Part shown: positions 61,261 to 64,000 of the stretch, one piece after another
How the letters are laid out: the number at the start of each line of letters is the position of its first letter
How positions within the stretch are numbered: the first letter of the stretch is position 1
Notes under the pieces: model-generated
Seen by the model: the letters and a program-made list of their open reading frames with translations, nothing else
What the model was told of the DNA's origin: nothing
Databases searched by the model: none
DNA from: Hydractinia symbiolongicarpus
Lineage: Eukaryota > Cnidaria > Hydrozoa > Anthoathecata > Hydractiniidae
DNA: 64,000 nt
Direction of reading: 5' to 3'
NCBI RefSeq assembly: GCF_029227915.1
Contig: NC_079879.1
Span: 806,001-870,000 of the forward strand
Translations under genes and position numbers: made by a program

Positions 61261-64000
61261 GTTTAATCGCCGGCAAACGAAAACCCGCGATTTCCCGTAA
61301 ATCCCGGGCCTGGCCCATATTGTCGAATGCATACAAAGAAAGTACTCAGTCAGTAAACTGATTTCCCGAACGATTCTTTAAATTATTTTTTCACCACTAA
61401 AACGCATGAGACTTGTAGTTTACAAAAATGTTTTCATTTTTGATGAGACGCTGAATAAAAGAAGTTTAATCGCCGGCAAACGAAAACCCGCGATTTCGCG
61501 TAAATCCCGGGCCTGGCCCATATTGTCGAATGCATACAAAGAAAGTACTCAGTCAGTAAACTGATTTCCCGAACGATTCTTTAATTTATTTTTTCACCAC
61601 TAAAACGCATGAGACTTGTAGTTTACAAAAATGTTTTCATTTTTGATGAGACGCTGAATAAAAGAAGTTTAATCGCCGGCAAACGAAAACCCGCGATTTT
61701 TCGTATATCACGGACTCGGCCCGTATAGTCAAATGTATACAAAGAATGTACCCAGAGAGTAAACTCATTTCCCGAACGATTTTTTAAATTATTTTTTCAC
61801 CACTAAAACGCATGAGACTTAAAGTTTTCAAAAATGTTTTCATTTCTGATGAGACGCTAAATAAAAGAGGTTTAATCGCCGGCAAACAAAAACCCGCGAT
61901 TTCCCGTAAATCCCGGGCTTGGCCCGTATAGTCGAATGTATACAAAGAAAGTACCCAGGGAGTAAACTCATTTCCCGAACGATTTTTTAAATTATTTTTT
62001 CACCACTAAAACGCATGAGACTTGTAGTTTATAAAAATGATTTCATTTTTGATGAGACGCTGAATAAAAGGAGTTTAATCGCCGGCAAACGAAAACCAGC
62101 GATTTCCCTTAAATCCCGGGCTTGGCCTCTATAGTCAAAAGTACACAAAGAAAGTACCCAGGCAGTAAACTCATTTTTGGAATGTTTTTTTGAATTATTT
62201 TTTCACCACTAAAACGCATGTGACTTGTAGTATTCAAAAATGTTTTCATTTTTGATGGGACGCTGAATAGAATAAGTTTAATCGCCGGCAAACGAAAACC
62301 CGCGATTTCCCGTAAATGCCGGGCTTGGCCCGTATAGTCGAATGTATACAAAGAAAGTAATCAGGGAGTAAACTCATTTTCCGAACGATTTTTTAAATTA
62401 TTTTTTCGCCACTAAAACGCACGAGACTTGTAGTTTATAAAAATGATTTCATTTTTGATGAAACGCTGAATAAAAGGAGTTTAATCGCCGGCAAACAAAA
62501 ACCTGCGGTTTCCCTTAAATCCCGAACTCGGCCTGTATAGTCAAAAGTATACAAAGAAAGTACGCAGGGAGTAAACTCATTTCCCGAACGATTCTTTAAA
62601 TTATTATTTCACCACTAAAACGCATGACACTTGTAGTTTTCAAAAATGTTTTCATTCTTGATAAGACGCTGAAAAAAAAAAGTTTAATCGCGGGCAAACG
62701 AAAACCCGAGATTTCCCGTAAATCCCGGGCTTGACCCCTATAGTCAAAAGTACACAAAGAAAGTACCCAGGCAGTAAGCTCATTCTTGGAACGTTTTTTT
62801 TAATTATCTTTTCACCACTATAACGCATGAGACTTGCAGTATTCAAAAATGTTTTCATTTTTGATGGGACGCTGAATAGAAGACGTTTAATCGCCGGCAA
62901 ACGAAAACCCGCGATTTCCCGTAAATCCCGGGCTTGGCGCGTATAGTCGAATGTATACAAAGAAAGTAAACTGGGAATAAACTCATTTCCCGAACGATTT
63001 TTTAAATTAATTTTTTACCACTAAAACGCATAAGACTTGTAGTTTCTAAAAACAATTTCATTTTTGATGAGACGCTGAATAAAAGGAGTTTAATCTCCAG
63101 CAAACGAAAACCCGCGATTTCCCGTAAATCCCGGACCCGGCCCGTATAGTCAAAAGTATACAAATAAAGTACGCAGGGAGTAAACTCATTTTCCGAACGA
63201 TTCTTTAAATTTTTTTTCACCACTAAAACGCATGAGACTTGTAGTATTCAAAAATGTTTTCATTTTTGATGGGACGCTGATAAGAAGAAGTTTAATCGCC
63301 GGCAAACGAAAACCCGCGATTTCCCGTAAATCCCGGGCCTGGCCCGTATTGTCGAATGCATACAAAGAAAGTACTCAGTCAGTAAACTGATTTCCCGAAC
63401 GATTCTTTAAATTATTTTTTCACCACTAAAACGCATGAGACTTGTAATTTACAAAAATGTTTTCATTTTTGATGAGACGCTGAATAAAAGAAGTTTAATC
63501 GCCGGCAAACGAAAACCCGCGATTTTCCGTACATCCCGGACTCGGCCCGTATAGTCGAATGTATACAAGGAAAGTACCCAGGGAGTAAACTGATTTCCCG
63601 AACGATTCTTTAAATTTTTTTTCACCACTAAAACGCATGAGACTTGTAGTTTACAAAAATATTTTTATTTTTGATGAGACGCTGAATAAAAGAAGTTTAA
63701 TCGCCGGCAAACGAAAACACGCGATTTTCTGTATATCACGGACTCGGCCCGTATAATCAAAAGTATACAAAGAAAGTACCCAGGAAGTAAACTCATTTCC
63801 CGAACGATTTTTTAAATTATTTTTTCACCACTATAACGCACGAGACTTGTAGTTTTCAAAAATTATTTCATTTTTGATGAGACGCTGAATAAAAGGAGTT
63901 TAATCTCCGGCAAACGAAAATCCGCGATTTCCCGTAGGTCCCGGACTCGGCCCGTATAATCAAAAGTATACAAAGAAAATACGCAGGGAGTAAACTCATT

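Larger units (their letters stand above)
1..64000 (+). repeat. Satellite DNA array, ~203-bp monomer, head-to-tail
   Basis: The landmark CACCACTAAAACGCATGAG and its variants recur about every 203 bases from one end of the window to the other (for example at 126, 329, 531 and 734), giving about 316 monomers. All copies lie in the same orientation and no unique sequence, transposon or gene interrupts them. One monomer counted by hand (126-328) is about 36% G+C. Most length variation is one base in A or T runs, apart from a recurrent 27-base deletion. Tandem satellites of this size are typical of eukaryotic heterochromatin, and a length near 200 bp is close to one nucleosome plus linker. I do not recognise the family and cannot assign an organism. 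Array edges are not in the window. Confidence 0.98.
47400..64000 (+). repeat. Large block duplication, copy B (cut by window end)
   Basis: This matches copy A from about 26.06 kb. The window ends at the base corresponding to 42,864 in A, with no sign that the match stops. The left junction lies between about 47,395 and 47,600. Sequence up to GAGTCTCTAAATT and GCATGGGACTTG resembles 45.9 kb, then the A mark TTTTCTTTTTTGATGGG appears. If the block is a true tandem, its period is about 21.3 kb (about 105 monomers), and the degenerate 42.9-47.4 kb stretch should recur past the window end. Confidence 0.9.

Noticed and set aside
61155-61361. Plus-strand open frame of 68 codons
   Set aside because: It exists only because a one-monomer deletion in copy B created a hybrid joint there; the matching place in copy A has no such frame. 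It is chance.
1-64000. CRISPR array
   Set aside because: The repeat unit is ~203 bp with no unique spacers. Every part of the unit is repeated, and no cas genes are present.
1-64000. rDNA spacer, tRNA/5S-type tandem genes or telomeric repeats
   Set aside because: No recognisable rRNA or tRNA sequence, no convincing Pol III A/B-box pair, and no short telomere-type repeat is seen in any monomer.
1-64000. Prokaryotic or phage origin
   Set aside because: No genes, operons, ribosome-binding sites or RNA genes occur in 64 kb, and a homogeneous tandem array of this length is a eukaryotic satellite pattern.

Overview
The whole 64 kb window is one uninterrupted, head-to-tail satellite DNA array. It is built from about 316 copies of a ~203-bp monomer, all in the same orientation. 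I see no real protein-coding gene, RNA gene, transposon, unique spacer or strand switch anywhere. This points to eukaryotic heterochromatin (centromeric, pericentromeric, subtelomeric, or a sex/B chromosome block). I do not recognise the satellite family and cannot name the taxon. CpG is not depleted in the monomer, which would fit a lineage without strong germline CpG methylation, such as many invertebrates, but this is inference. Many short minus-strand reading frames recur (61-120 codons), but they are by-products of the repeat. 203 is not a multiple of 3, so no frame survives from one monomer to the next.

The array is layered. Level 1 is the 203-bp monomer, falling into recognisable variant classes. 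Level 2 is higher-order repeats (HORs) of 3 to 11 monomers. Level 3 is a ~21.3 kb block, itself duplicated in tandem.

Layout. 1-3.0 kb: mixed monomers with a 9-monomer duplication (period 1,825 bp). 3.0-14.4 kb: 'domain I', a homogenised island of a few classes (here called P, S, U, R, Q) in cycles of 5, 6, 5, 6, 3, 4 and 6 monomers; it lacks the divergent 'X-T' dimer found on both sides. 14.4-16.4 kb: transition zone. 16.4-26 kb: X-T-bearing array with a 3-mer duplication and an 11-mer (2,205 bp) duplication plus a 6-mer partial third copy. 26.06-42.86 kb: copy A of the large block. 42.87-47.4 kb: more degenerate monomers. 47.4-64.0 kb: copy B of the large block, cut off by the window end.

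Copies A and B differ by only a few substitutions per 2.5 kb where I aligned them by eye, plus insertions and deletions that are whole numbers of monomers. Lineage-specific substitutions shared by both halves of a later tandem duplication let the events be ordered: A and B separated first, then A gained 6 monomers and B independently gained 7. Fifteen shortened (~176-bp) monomers share the same 27-bp deletion between two ATTTC direct repeats and act as inherited markers. The 'system' in this window is the evolutionary machinery of a satellite (unequal exchange, slippage, local homogenisation), not a gene cluster.
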